The notes below the pieces were generated by a model. That model was given only the letters and a program-made list of their open reading frames with translations, had not been told where the DNA came from and did not search any database. Source: Herbiconiux moechotypicola (GTDB lineage Bacteria; Actinomycetota; Actinomycetes; Actinomycetales; Microbacteriaceae). From it: a stretch of 64,000 nt of DNA. The DNA is taken from NCBI RefSeq assembly GCF_024979255.1, contig NZ_JANLCN010000003.1, forward strand, positions 353,684 to 417,683, given 5' to 3'. Position 1 is the first letter of the stretch. Every line of letters starts with the position of its first letter. Positions 31,428 through 39,796 of this stretch are shown piece after piece. The position numbers and the translations under genes are program-made.

Positions 31428-31441
31428 ATCTGTCCACAACC

Positions 31442-31464
31442 GGAGAGCCCCCGCGCGGCTCTCC
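31442..31464 (+). promoter_or_regulatory. leader hairpin
   Basis: GGAGAGCC (31442-31449) pairs with GGCTCTCC (31457-31464) across a 7-nt loop at the very 5' end of the predicted mRNA. It lies well before the SD (AAAGGGG) of the 31498 gene and probably protects the transcript. Confidence 0.5.
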
Positions 31465-31497
31465 ACGACTACCTGACAGATCAGAGAAAGGGGCTCT

Positions 31498-32196
31498 ATG
31501 GCCCTCCGCGTATTCGGCACCGACCCCGAGACCCAGCCCAAGCCGCGCCAGTCGTTCGCCGACGACGTCGTCGGGCGCTTCCGCTCGGGTCACACCCTGA
31601 ACCGGAAGCCCGTCTCGCTCAACGAGTGGCGCGTCACCACGGGCGACCCCGACGTAGCCGCAGCCATCTACGACCTGCTCGGCGGCGACCAGCCGCAGAC
31701 CTGGGAGTCCGGCGGCGAGGACAACCTGGAGGTGTTCACCGCCTCGAAATCCGTCGAGATCATCATCGAGGGCACCAAGGCCCTCCGCCAGCGTATGGTC
31801 TGGTGGAGCAGCACCGGGAAGCTGATCCAGTCCGGCGACGGCGAGACCCTCGACGACGGCACCCCCGACCCCGACGCCGCGCTCACCTTCCAGGAGCGCA
31901 AGAAGAAGGGCCAGGACGGCCTCGGCCCCGTGCCGCAGATCGAGCTCTTCTTCCGCCTGAAGGAACTCCCCGACGTCGGGATCTTCAAGTTCCAGACCGG
32001 CTCCTGGTCACTCGCCTACGACCTCGCGGCCGAAGGCATCGAGGACCGGCTGACCGACCTCGCCGCCAACGGCGTGAAGGTGGCCGCCACCCTCACGCTG
32101 GAGGAGGTCTCCTTCGTGGCGAAGAACGGCGCCATGGCCGGGAAGACGGTCCGCTACACGAAGCCCGTCTTCGAGATCAAGGGCCCGGTGATCTAG
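31498..32196 (+). CDS. phiC31 Gp3-like (recombination directionality factor-like) protein
   Basis: 232 aa. The start (ALRVFGTDPETQPKPRQSFADDVVGRFRSG) and LNEWRVTTGDPDVAAAIYDLLGG (about 40-62), with ENLEVFT-like text after, match the Gp3 family named for the phiC31 excision factor, which turns serine integrase toward excision. Family members also occur in phages without serine integrases, so the role here is open. Preceded by motif copy 6. Confidence 0.65.
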   Translation: MALRVFGTDPETQPKPRQSFADDVVGRFRSGHTLNRKPVSLNEWRVTTGDPDVAAAIYDLLGGDQPQTWESGGEDNLEVFTASKSVEIIIEGTKALRQRMVWWSSTGKLIQSGDGETLDDGTPDPDAALTFQERKKKGQDGLGPVPQIELFFRLKELPDVGIFKFQTGSWSLAYDLAAEGIEDRLTDLAANGVKVAATLTLEEVSFVAKNGAMAGKTVRYTKPVFEIKGPVI

Positions 32197-32321
32197 TGCG
32201 CGTGCTGGCGACGGCCGCGACCGTCCTCCTCGTGGTCGCCGCCGGCTACTTCCTCGCGCTCGCCGCGGCGTCGCTCATCGGCGTCTTCGTGGCGCTGGCC
32301 GCGCTCGCTGGCTCGGTCTGA
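32196..32321 (+). CDS. 41-aa membrane peptide
   Basis: GTG 32196 lies inside the upstream TAG. The product is almost wholly hydrophobic (LATAATVLLVVAAGYFLALA and a second half), probably one or two membrane helices. The terminator at 32332 follows at once. Confidence 0.5.
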   Translation: MRVLATAATVLLVVAAGYFLALAAASLIGVFVALAALAGSV

Positions 32322-32331
32322 CCCATCCCAG

Positions 32332-32369
32332 AAAGGTCCCCGTCTCCTCGTCGAGGCGGGGACCTTTCG
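32332..32369 (+). terminator. intrinsic terminator
   Basis: Perfect 11-bp arms AAAGGTCCCCG (32332-32342) and CGGGGACCTTT (32357-32367), loop 14 nt. Confidence 0.85.
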
Positions 32370-32384
32370 CGTCCCAGGAACCCC

Positions 32385-32615
32385 ATGACCACCGTCTACA
32401 CCAAGAACAATTGCCGACCCTGCGAGGCGACGAAGCGCTGGCTCACCAAACACGGCCTGACCTTCGTCGAGATCAACCTCGACGAGCACCCAGAGGCCCG
32501 TGACCAGCTCGTCGCTCGCGGCTTCATGGAGTCACCAGTCGTCGACTCCCCGATCGGCACCTGGTCGGGCTTCCGCCCCGACCTCATCGACCTACTCGCA
32601 AAGGAGACAGGATGA
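32385..32615 (+). CDS. NrdH-like glutaredoxin
   Basis: 76 aa. MTTVYTKNNCRPCEATKRWL has the redox pair CxxC (Cys10, Cys13) and the size of NrdH redoxins, which feed electrons to ribonucleotide reductase. No phage reductase is in the window, so it may serve the host enzyme. ATG 32385 lies just past the terminator; no motif copy is near, so its promoter is unclear. Confidence 0.82.
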   Translation: MTTVYTKNNCRPCEATKRWLTKHGLTFVEINLDEHPEARDQLVARGFMESPVVDSPIGTWSGFRPDLIDLLAKETG

Positions 32616-33187
32616 CCGTCTACTACACCTCCGACCTCCACCTCGGGCACCGCCGCGTGTCCGAGATCCGCGGCTTCGGAGACGTTGAAGAGCATGACGC
32701 CGCCGTGGCCGACGGGTGGAAGTCAGTCGTGCGCCCCGATGACACCGTGTACGTTCTCGGGGACGTTGCGATGGGTGGCTTCGACGCGGCCCTCGCGAAG
32801 ATCCGGGCGCTGCCCGGTACGAAGCGACTCATCGCGGGCAACCACGACCCCGTCCACCCAATGCACCGCACCGCTCCTCGCGAGATCCAGCGTGAGCGGT
32901 GGACCTCGACGTTCGAGTCGATCCAGCCCTTCGCCCGTCGCCGGGTAGCTGGGATCGAGTTCCTCCTGAGTCACTTCCCCTACGCCGAGTGGGGCGACGG
33001 TCCCGAGCGCGGCGAGGCTCGGCACCTTCAGTACCGGCTCCCCGACCTCGGCGGCCTCCTGCTCCATGGGCACACGCACGGGCGCGAGCGCCTCCACGGC
33101 CGCGAATTGCACGTCGGCGTCGATGCCTGGGGCTTCGTCCCGGTGAGCGACGAGATCGTGACCGAGCACCTCCGGGCCGCCTCATGA
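32612..33187 (+). CDS. calcineurin-like metallophosphoesterase
   Basis: 191 aa. TSDLHLGH (Asp8, His10), LGD (49-51), AGNHD (75-79), LLSHFPY near 128-134 and LHGHTHG near 150 are all the metal-ligand motifs of calcineurin-like phosphoesterases. The substrate is unknown; phage relatives are often 2',3'-cyclic or nuclease-type enzymes. Coupled to NrdH and to the nuclease gene after it. Confidence 0.87.
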   Translation: MTVYYTSDLHLGHRRVSEIRGFGDVEEHDAAVADGWKSVVRPDDTVYVLGDVAMGGFDAALAKIRALPGTKRLIAGNHDPVHPMHRTAPREIQRERWTSTFESIQPFARRRVAGIEFLLSHFPYAEWGDGPERGEARHLQYRLPDLGGLLLHGHTHGRERLHGRELHVGVDAWGFVPVSDEIVTEHLRAAS

Positions 33188-33627
33188 GCGCCGCGAAGCA
33201 GAAAGGCACCGCGTGGGAGACCGCGCTCGTCCGCTCGCTCTCCGCGTTCTTCGCCGGCCGCTACGGCCTCGCTCCTCGCCGAGTCGCACAGGAGGGATTC
33301 GCCGACTCTGGCGACCTCCACGGCATCTCCCCCTTTATCGGCCAGGCGAAGAACTGGAAGAGCTGGGAGGCCGCGATTCGGGAGGGCCTCGACGGCGCCG
33401 AGAAGCAGCGCCTCAACACGGGCGAGCCGTTCGCCGTCGCGCTCGTCAAGCGAGCTCGCAAGCCCGTGGGCGGCGGCTACGCGGTGATGACCGTTGCCAC
33501 CTTCGCGCGACTACTCCTGCGCCTCCGCCGTGCCGAGCACCAGCTCCGCTCTGCCTCGCCCACCGCGTGGACCGATCACGTCGAGCAGTCCGCCGCCGAC
33601 CTGGCCTCCGACTTCCCGAGGGGCTAG
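33184..33627 (+). CDS. PD-(D/E)XK-type nuclease, resolvase-like
   Basis: 147 aa. KGTAWETALVRSL (Glu12), then GFADSGDLHG (Asp near 42) and GQAKNWKSWE (Lys near 54) give an E...D...QxK pattern seen in Hjc-like Holliday-junction and related phage nucleases. It should act in recombination or debranching of replicating DNA. ATG 33184 is coupled; its stop overlaps the stop of the minus-strand gene 33624. Confidence 0.7.
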   Translation: MSAAKQKGTAWETALVRSLSAFFAGRYGLAPRRVAQEGFADSGDLHGISPFIGQAKNWKSWEAAIREGLDGAEKQRLNTGEPFAVALVKRARKPVGGGYAVMTVATFARLLLRLRRAEHQLRSASPTAWTDHVEQSAADLASDFPRG

Positions 33628-33740
33628 GACCGCCTCGGCGTCCACGCCGTGAAGCTCCCGTCGGCGAACACCGCCCAATGCTCGCCCGGGCGCTCCTCAC
33701 GCGGGACCAGGACGAACGTGAACGACTCGACGTCCTCCAT
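33624..33740 (-). CDS. small protein behind a LexA-type box
   Basis: 38 aa if ATG 33740 is used; GTG 33782 is an alternative start. FVLVPREERPGEHWAVFADGS resembles YILVPVSDEPGELWQVYSDGS in the product of 42348-42512, so the two are paralogous. On the minus strand TATACT (33876-33881) and the SOS box just upstream suggest DNA-damage control. The leader between is about 130 nt without other genes. Confidence 0.5.
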   Translation of the reverse strand: MEDVESFTFVLVPREERPGEHWAVFADGSFTAWTPRRS

Positions 33741-33902
33741 CTCTTCGTCTACGAACGGGCCGGGGTTGAGCTGTCGTGTCACGGGTCGGGATCTGCTTTC
33801 TGTGGTGCTGGATAGGGCTTGCTTTCTACCGACTGCATTCGGGTTGTTCGTCGGGTGTCGCTTCGGGTGGGTCTCAGTATAGGTGCGGCCAACGACACGA
33901 AA

Positions 33903-33922
33903 CTTCGAACATATGTTCGAAG
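33903..33922 (-). promoter_or_regulatory. SOS box (LexA-type), perfect 20-bp palindrome
   Basis: The core TCGAACATATGTTCGA (33905-33920) equals the actinobacterial LexA consensus TCGAAC-N4-GTTCGA and extends to a 20-bp perfect palindrome. It borders the -35 region of a minus-strand promoter (TATACT at 33876-33881). Host LexA cleavage after DNA damage would release it. The 240-nt gap 33741-33980 holds only this and promoter motif copy 7. Confidence 0.8.
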
Positions 33923-33946
33923 GTCTGAAGCCTAGCGCTACCCGAG

Positions 33947-33978
33947 CGAGCACCGCCACCCGCCCCGGCCCCCTCCTC
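33947..33978 (+). promoter_or_regulatory. phage-type promoter motif, copy 7 (variant)
   Basis: CGAGCA (33947-33952), 14 nt, GGCCCCCTCCTC (33967-33978). Predicted start near 33983, so the TTG at 33981 could not be translated and the primase must start at TTG 34014. Confidence 0.6.
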
Positions 33979-34013
33979 CGTTGACCATTCCGATTCACCC
34001 GACAGGGGAACCA

Positions 34014-36506
34014 TTGACTCTCTCTGAACTACTCGCGCGCCTCGACGACGTCGAGGAGACCCCCGACGGCTACCTCGTCCACTGCCCCGCGCACGCCGAC
34101 TCCCAGCAGTCCCTACGCCTCTCCGTGAGCGAGGCCGGGAAGGTGCTCTTGAAGTGCCGCGCCGGGTGCGAGACGAAGGACGTCGTCGCCGCGCTCGGCC
34201 TCACGATGCGCCAACTCGCGACGATGAAGCCCGGCGACGTCGACACCTCGCGCCGCGCCGTGTCGACCGCCCTGCCCGCCACCCCCGCGGCCATCGCGTC
34301 GCTCGCGCTCCGCATCGATGGCTACGCCCAGGCGTGGCGGGAGGCCCCCGAAGCCGCCGAGGCGACGCGCTACGCGCACGACCGATTCGGGTTGGATGCC
34401 GTAGCGGTCGACCGTCTCGGTCTCGGCTACACCGAAGACCTAGGCGGCGGCCCTCGCCTCGTGGTGCCCTTCCGCACCCCGGACGGGGTCGCCCGCAACT
34501 TCCAGGCGCGAGCGCTCGACAAGGACGTGTCGGTCCGCTGGCTCGGCCCGAAGTCGCCCGAGGGCGGCTCGTGGTCGAAGATCGGCTTCTTCCCCGGCGA
34601 CTCCGGCTGGGACGAGGTCCTCATCTGCGAGGGCCCCGGCGATGCCCTTACCGGCGCAGCGCTCGGCTACGACACGATCGGCGTCGCGGGAGCCTCGCAC
34701 GCTGGGAACCCCGCGATCGTCTCCGAGATCGCCTCCTGGATCGGCGACCGCCAGGCCGTCATCGCAGGCGACGGCGACCCCGCCGGCCGCCGCTTCTCCG
34801 CGCAGCTCGCCGAGGGCCTCGCGGCGCTCGACGTCCGGGTCCGGGTGTTGCACCTCCCGGACGGCGTCGACCTGAACGACTGGCGACTGCAGAACCCGGC
34901 GGCCTTCGCTCGAGATGTGATCCGCGCGATCTCCCACGCCGAGCCCGTGAAGTCCCGCACCGCCGCCCTCCTGGCCTGGGACGAGGACCGCTACTCCCTG
35001 ACCGACCTCGGCGCCGCGCGCTACCTCCGCGACTACATCGAGAGCCAGGGCTCCGGCGTGCGCTACTCCGAGGAGGTCGGCTTCTTCCTCCTCGAAGGCG
35101 GAGTGTGGCGCCGCGACGAACGCCAGGGCGTCCGCACCCATGCCCAGGCTGTGGCCGACCTCGTCCGCGACCTCGCCCGCACCGCCTCCGGCGAGGCCGC
35201 TCGCGAGGGCGCGATGGAGTCGGACAAGAAGCGCGCGGCCCGCCTGAACCGCTACGCCGCGCACGCCCAGACCTCGCGCGGGCTGGACTCCATGCTCCGC
35301 GAGCTCCAGGCCGTGAAGGGCGTTCCCGCCTCGATCGACGAGTTCGACCGGCATCCAGACCTCCTAGCGTGCCTGAACGGCGTGATCGACCTCCGAACCG
35401 GCACGCTCCGACCGCACGACCCCACCCTCCTCCTGACCCGCCGCGTCGAGTTCGACTATGACCCCGGCGCGCGCGCCGACCGCTGGGAAAGTTTCCTCCA
35501 GGAGGTCTTCCCGAAGTACCCCGACCTCCCCGCCTTCCTCCGCCGCTTCGTGGGCTACGGCATCACCGGCCACACCTCCGAGCAGTGCTTCGGCGTCCAC
35601 TGGGGGAAGGGCGCCAACGGGAAGTCGATCTTCACCGACACCCTCACGGAAGTCTTCCGCGAGCAGACCGTGACGACCGGCTTCTCCACCTTCGAGGAGC
35701 GCAGCTCCGGCGGCATCCCGAACGACCTCGCCGCGCTGAAGGGTGCGCGCCTGGTCATGGCCGCCGAGGGCGAGCAGGGCCGGCCGATGGCCGAGGCCGT
35801 CCTGAAGCGCGTCACGGGGCGCGACCTGATCTCCGCCCGCTTCATGCGGAAGGAGTTCTTTGAGTTCCGCCCGACGTTCCTCCTCATGCTCGCGACCAAC
35901 TTCCGGCCGTCGTTCAAGGGCCAGGACGAGGGACTCTGGCGCCGGGTGAAGCTCATTCCCTGGGAGCGCTACTTCCAGCCCGAGGAGCGCGACCACCGTC
36001 TCGGCGAGAAGCTCCTCGCGGAGGCCCCGGGGATTCTCGCGTGGGCCGTCCGCGGCGCCCGCGAGTGGTACGCGGGAGGGCTCCAGGACCCCGACGTCAT
36101 CCGATCGTCGACGCGCGAGTACCGCGAGACCTCGGACGCCCTCGCGGGCTTCCTGCCCGGTGTGTTCGTGAAGGACGACGCCGCCGGCCGGGTCGACGGA
36201 AAGATCCTCTTCGACGCCTACCTCGAATGGGCCGACGAGGAGAACCTCCCGCAGCGCGAGATCTGGACGCGCCGTACGTTCTTCGGCGCCCTCGAAGAGC
36301 GCGGCCTGACCAAGCGGAAGACGAACAAGGGCATCGCCTTCGACGGCGTACGCAAGGCTCGGCTCGTCGACCGCGAGCCCGACCACGATCAGCCCGAGGT
36401 CCCCGAGCCGGGCAAGGCTGGCCAGGACTTCCTCCGGAAGCCCGAGCCCGCAGCCCCCGCCGAGATCCCTCGTCTGACCGGCGCCACGCTCGACGGCATC
36501 GTCTGA
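34014..36506 (+). CDS. DNA primase-helicase
   Basis: 830 aa. Zinc finger CPAH...CRAGC (Cys24, His27, Cys48, Cys52) at the N-terminus, TOPRIM primase region with CEGPGDALTG near 205 and AGDGDPAGRR near 256, and an SF3/D5-type helicase with Walker A GKGANGKS near 532 and MAAEGEQGRP after it. It should open the fork and make primers. TTG 34014 is chosen over TTG 33981 for its SD (AGGGGA) and because motif copy 7 puts the RNA start near 33983. Confidence 0.9.
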   Translation: MTLSELLARLDDVEETPDGYLVHCPAHADSQQSLRLSVSEAGKVLLKCRAGCETKDVVAALGLTMRQLATMKPGDVDTSRRAVSTALPATPAAIASLALRIDGYAQAWREAPEAAEATRYAHDRFGLDAVAVDRLGLGYTEDLGGGPRLVVPFRTPDGVARNFQARALDKDVSVRWLGPKSPEGGSWSKIGFFPGDSGWDEVLICEGPGDALTGAALGYDTIGVAGASHAGNPAIVSEIASWIGDRQAVIAGDGDPAGRRFSAQLAEGLAALDVRVRVLHLPDGVDLNDWRLQNPAAFARDVIRAISHAEPVKSRTAALLAWDEDRYSLTDLGAARYLRDYIESQGSGVRYSEEVGFFLLEGGVWRRDERQGVRTHAQAVADLVRDLARTASGEAAREGAMESDKKRAARLNRYAAHAQTSRGLDSMLRELQAVKGVPASIDEFDRHPDLLACLNGVIDLRTGTLRPHDPTLLLTRRVEFDYDPGARADRWESFLQEVFPKYPDLPAFLRRFVGYGITGHTSEQCFGVHWGKGANGKSIFTDTLTEVFREQTVTTGFSTFEERSSGGIPNDLAALKGARLVMAAEGEQGRPMAEAVLKRVTGRDLISARFMRKEFFEFRPTFLLMLATNFRPSFKGQDEGLWRRVKLIPWERYFQPEERDHRLGEKLLAEAPGILAWAVRGAREWYAGGLQDPDVIRSSTREYRETSDALAGFLPGVFVKDDAAGRVDGKILFDAYLEWADEENLPQREIWTRRTFFGALEERGLTKRKTNKGIAFDGVRKARLVDREPDHDQPEVPEPGKAGQDFLRKPEPAAPAEIPRLTGATLDGIV

Positions 36507-36514
36507 CCCACCCG

Positions 36515-36550
36515 AAAGCCCCTCCCCTCACCAGAGGCGGAGGGGCTTTT
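36515..36550 (+). terminator. intrinsic terminator
   Basis: Perfect arms AAAGCCCCTCC (36515-36525) and GGAGGGGCTTT (36539-36549) plus a T-run, directly after the primase gene. Confidence 0.85.
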
Positions 36551-36560
36551 CGCATTTGTC

Positions 36561-36591
36561 TGAGCAGCTTGGGCAGCCTGGCCCCCTCCTC
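36561..36591 (+). promoter_or_regulatory. phage-type promoter motif, copy 8
   Basis: TGAGCA (36561-36566), 13 nt, GGCCCCCTCCTC (36580-36591). Predicted start near 36596, followed by a small hairpin (GGCCGG...CCGGCC) and SD GAAGGAG before ATG 36641. Confidence 0.68.
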
Positions 36592-36640
36592 TTCTGACAC
36601 CCCACATAGGGCCGGCTCCCGGCCGACAGAAGGAGAGACC

Positions 36641-37495
36641 ATGACCAAGACAGCGACGATCACGTCGAAGCCGTTCTACCGAACGGTCACTGACAGCTAC
36701 GACCACGACGACCACGACGCCCGAGTCGGCGACGTGATCGAGTTCGCCAGCCAGGAAGCGGCGGACCACCGAGACACCGACGGCGACCACTTCGGCCGGA
36801 ACCGTCGAACCGGCGTCGAGAACAGCTACGCCCCCGAGTGCCTCACCTTCGCCCCCGCTCTGGCCGTCGGGGTCAAGGTGCAGATCGCCGACACCGCCGG
36901 TACCCGCGCCGACGGCGGCGGGTATGTGTCGAGCACCGCCTTCGGTAAGTCCGGAACGGTGACCGGTGTCTCCGGAGGAGGAAACTGGTTGGTCGAGTTC
37001 CAGCACGACGGCCTCCGCCGAGAGCAGGCGATCCACGAGAACTTCCTGACCCCCATCGCCGCGACTAACGCGAAGCCCGTCGCCGAGCCCGAGCCCGCCT
37101 GGACTCACATCGTCACCGAGAAGCCCTTCTGGAACGGCATCCGCGGCGTCCGCTACTTCGACGGCGACCCTACGCTTGGTCAGCCGAAGATCGGCGAGCG
37201 CCTGATCGTCGACAAGATCACCGCTGACGGCAAGCTGGCGCTCGTCACGAAGCGCGAGGGTGCCCACCTCGTCGGCTTCGCACACATCGCCCCCGGGTGC
37301 ATCGTCCCCATCGACGCCCACCCGACGGCGCCCGAGAAGGACTCCCCCGAGGAGCCCGCGGCCGATGAGCCCACCAGCCCATCCGTCGAGGCGTTCAAGG
37401 CGGCGGCCGACTTCGTCGACGAGATCGAGGTTCGCCTGAACGGCTGGCAGCTCGTCGCCCTCGCTTGGCTGATCCAGAGGGGCGTGAGTAAGTGA
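36641..37495 (+). CDS. hypothetical phage protein with repeated small domains
   Basis: 284 aa. Three KOW/SH3-like segments can be guessed: residues about 25-60 (RVGDVIEFASQEA), 75-135 (VGVKVQIADTAGTRADGGGY... NWLVEFQHDG) and 180-215 (KIGERLIVDKITADGKLALV). These are followed by an acidic linker and a final helix. Nucleic-acid binding is possible but not shown. It is first in the unit that leads to DNA polymerase. Confidence 0.62.
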   Translation: MTKTATITSKPFYRTVTDSYDHDDHDARVGDVIEFASQEAADHRDTDGDHFGRNRRTGVENSYAPECLTFAPALAVGVKVQIADTAGTRADGGGYVSSTAFGKSGTVTGVSGGGNWLVEFQHDGLRREQAIHENFLTPIAATNAKPVAEPEPAWTHIVTEKPFWNGIRGVRYFDGDPTLGQPKIGERLIVDKITADGKLALVTKREGAHLVGFAHIAPGCIVPIDAHPTAPEKDSPEEPAADEPTSPSVEAFKAAADFVDEIEVRLNGWQLVALAWLIQRGVSK

Positions 37496-37617
37496 CAGAC
37501 GAGCCCCACGACGACGATCTCCCGCCGCTAGAGATCCACCCGCTCGAATACGTCTGCCCCGACTGCCACCTCATCCACTGGGGTCCGCCCCGACCCGAGG
37601 TCTGCGACCTGTCCTGA
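37492..37617 (+). CDS. 41-aa Cys-rich protein
   Basis: GTG 37492 overlaps the previous TGA. VCPDCHLIHWGPPRPEVCD has a CxxCxxxH pattern plus a third Cys, a mini zinc-binding site. Function unknown. Confidence 0.55.
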   Translation: MTDEPHDDDLPPLEIHPLEYVCPDCHLIHWGPPRPEVCDLS

Positions 37618-37697
37618 AGACCGGGGCGTGGCGCCGTCGACTCACTCACCCATGTGGGCAAGCCGATCCAGCGACCTAGTGCCGCGCCCTCCCCTGG

Positions 37698-37738
37698 CCC
37701 CGCCTCTCTCGTGACTCGCTCCGAGGCAGGCGGGGCCT
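37698..37738 (+). terminator. hairpin before DNA polymerase
   Basis: GGCCCCGCCT (37698-37707) pairs with AGGCGGGGCC near 37727-37736 across a 19-nt loop, followed by TTG. The loop and arms resemble the promoter half motif (GGCCCCGCCTCTC) but differ at two positions and no TGAGCA precedes, so it is read as a terminator or attenuator. Confidence 0.6.
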
Positions 37739-37766
37739 TGCACTCTCCCGCCCCGAAAGGACCTCA

Positions 37767-39611
37767 GTGCTCACCCTCTCCCACACCGTCGCTGGCGACG
37801 AGTGCCGGATCTTCTTCCCCGAGCGGCGGACCGACCTCGCGGGCTTCGAGTCCTTCCTCGGCGAGGGCGACAAGCTGCTCGGCCTCGACACCGAGACGAC
37901 CGGCCTGGATATCTACTCGCCGGGATACCGGCTCCGTCTCGTCCAGATCGGCAACGCCCGCGAGGCATGGGTCCTCCAGGCCGACCTCTTCCGCGACGCC
38001 ATCATTCGCGCGCTTCGCCAGCCGCGCTCGTTCGGAGTGCACAACGCCTCCTTCGATCTCCAGGTGATCGACCGCCACCTCGGCGTCCGGATCGAGGAAC
38101 TCGCCGACCGGGTGCTCGACACCAAGATCTTCGCTCACCTCCTCGACCCTCGGCAGCGGCACGAGGGCGGCGCCGGGCTCCGACTGAAGGAGCTCTCCGA
38201 GATCTACGTCGACGAGGCCGCGCCCGACACCCAGGAGGGCCTCACTGCCGTCTTCCGATCCCTCGGCTTCACGAAGGAGACCGGCTGGGCCGGCGTCCCG
38301 ATCGACAATGAGACCTACGTCCGCTACGCGGGGCTCGACGTGATCCTAGAGACACGCCTCTTCTACGAGCTCGCGCCCCTCGTGAAGGCCCTCGAACTCT
38401 CCGACCTCTCGCAGTTCGAGCACCACCTCCAGAGCCTCCTCGCGATCATGCAGCGCAAGGGCGTGCGCCTCGACGTCGATTACATCGATCGTCTCCGCTC
38501 CGAGCTCGCCGTCGAGGCGAGCGACTTCGCCAAGGTCGCCGCCCGCTACGGCGTAAGCAACGTCAACTCGACGACCCAGGTCTCGGCCGCACTCGTCGGC
38601 ATGGGCGAGACCCTCACCGAGACCACCGACTCCGGCGCCCTGAAGGTCGACAAGGCCGTGCTCCTCCCGCTCGCCGACCTCGACCGCGACTGGACCCGCA
38701 TCGAGGCGCGCGACCCGAACCCACTTGCCGACGCCGTGCTCCGCACGAAGCGCGCCATGAAGTGGGACGAGTCATACGCGGGCGCCTTCCTGAAGCTCCG
38801 CGACTCCGACGACCGCCTCCACGCCTCGATCGGTGGACTCCAGGCCCGCACCGCGCGCATGTCGATCTCCCGACCCCCGCTCCAGCAGCTACCCTCTGGC
38901 GACTGGAAGATCCGCCGCGCGTTGATCGCCGACCCCGGCCAGCTCATCGTCGCCTCGGACTACGCGCAGGTCGAGATGCGTGTGCTCGCCGCGCTCTGCC
39001 AGGACGAGACGCTCGTCGAGGCGATCCTCTCCGGGACCGACCTCCACGACTTCACCGCCGAGCGAGTCTTCGGCCCCGACTTCACGAAGGTCCAGCGCAA
39101 GGTCGCGAAGGCGATCGGCTTCGGCAAGGTCTACGGCGGCGGGAAGACCACGGTCGCCCGGCAGACCGGCCAGACCGAGGCAGCCGTCGCCCCAGCCATG
39201 GCCGCCTACGACGCGACCTTCCCCGGCATCAAGCGCTACGCGCAGCGCCTCCAGCGCCGAGCCGAGTACGGGAAGAAAGAGGTCATCACCGTCTCCGGCC
39301 GCCACCTTCCCCTCGACCGTGATCGCCTCTACGCCGCGACGAACTACGTCGTCCAGTCCACCGCGCGCGACCTGCTCGCCCAGGCCATCGTCGATCTCTT
39401 CGACGCCGGCCTCGGCGACCACCTCCTCCTCCCTGTCCACGACGAGATCATCGCCCAGGCCCCCGAGGCCGAGGCCGAGGAAGTCGTCCAAGAGATCGGC
39501 CGCATCATGGGCTCCACCTTCTACGGCATCCCCATCCTCTCCGACCCCGAGGTCTACGGCCGCTCGTGGGGGTCGGGATACGGCGTGCCCGCAGAGCTGG
39601 ACGCACGATGA
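37767..39611 (+). CDS. DNA polymerase I (family A)
   Basis: 614 aa from GTG 37767 (SD AAAGGA). 3'-5' exonuclease: DTETTGLD (40-47, metal Asp and Glu), HNASFD near 92 and YAGLDVILETRLFYEL near 190. Polymerase: motif A DYAQVEMRVLA near 398, motif B KVQRKVAKAIGFGKVYG near 444 and motif C VHDE near 557. There is no 5' nuclease domain, as is usual in phages. It replicates the phage genome with the clamp at 4329 and the primase-helicase. Confidence 0.95.
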   Translation: MLTLSHTVAGDECRIFFPERRTDLAGFESFLGEGDKLLGLDTETTGLDIYSPGYRLRLVQIGNAREAWVLQADLFRDAIIRALRQPRSFGVHNASFDLQVIDRHLGVRIEELADRVLDTKIFAHLLDPRQRHEGGAGLRLKELSEIYVDEAAPDTQEGLTAVFRSLGFTKETGWAGVPIDNETYVRYAGLDVILETRLFYELAPLVKALELSDLSQFEHHLQSLLAIMQRKGVRLDVDYIDRLRSELAVEASDFAKVAARYGVSNVNSTTQVSAALVGMGETLTETTDSGALKVDKAVLLPLADLDRDWTRIEARDPNPLADAVLRTKRAMKWDESYAGAFLKLRDSDDRLHASIGGLQARTARMSISRPPLQQLPSGDWKIRRALIADPGQLIVASDYAQVEMRVLAALCQDETLVEAILSGTDLHDFTAERVFGPDFTKVQRKVAKAIGFGKVYGGGKTTVARQTGQTEAAVAPAMAAYDATFPGIKRYAQRLQRRAEYGKKEVITVSGRHLPLDRDRLYAATNYVVQSTARDLLAQAIVDLFDAGLGDHLLLPVHDEIIAQAPEAEAEEVVQEIGRIMGSTFYGIPILSDPEVYGRSWGSGYGVPAELDAR

Positions 39612-39796
39612 GCCGCCGGAGCATGGGCCGCCGAGCGATGAGGAACGGCGAGGAGTACGACGCCTACACCGCGTGGCGTGGCGCCTTGCTCTACCTGACC
39701 CGTGCCGGTGCCGTGAAGGCAATCAAGCGCCGGACCCACAAACGCGAGCGCCGCGAGGCGGCTCAGCTCATCCGTCTCGAAAGGACCTCCGCATGA
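39608..39796 (+). CDS. small basic protein
   Basis: 62 aa from ATG 39608, overlapping the polymerase stop. Very basic (GRRAMRNG, KAIKRRTHKRERREAA), so it may bind DNA or RNA. No family recognised. Confidence 0.6.
   Translation: MSRRSMGRRAMRNGEEYDAYTAWRGALLYLTRAGAVKAIKRRTHKRERREAAQLIRLERTSA

Noticed and set aside
33981..34013. TTG 33981 as primase start
   Set aside because: The motif spacing puts the RNA start near 33983, and TTG 34014 has a proper SD (AGGGGA).
37698..37710. GGCCCCGCCTCTC as a promoter half motif
   Set aside because: It forms the arm of a terminator-like hairpin, differs from the motif at two positions, and no TGAGCA precedes.
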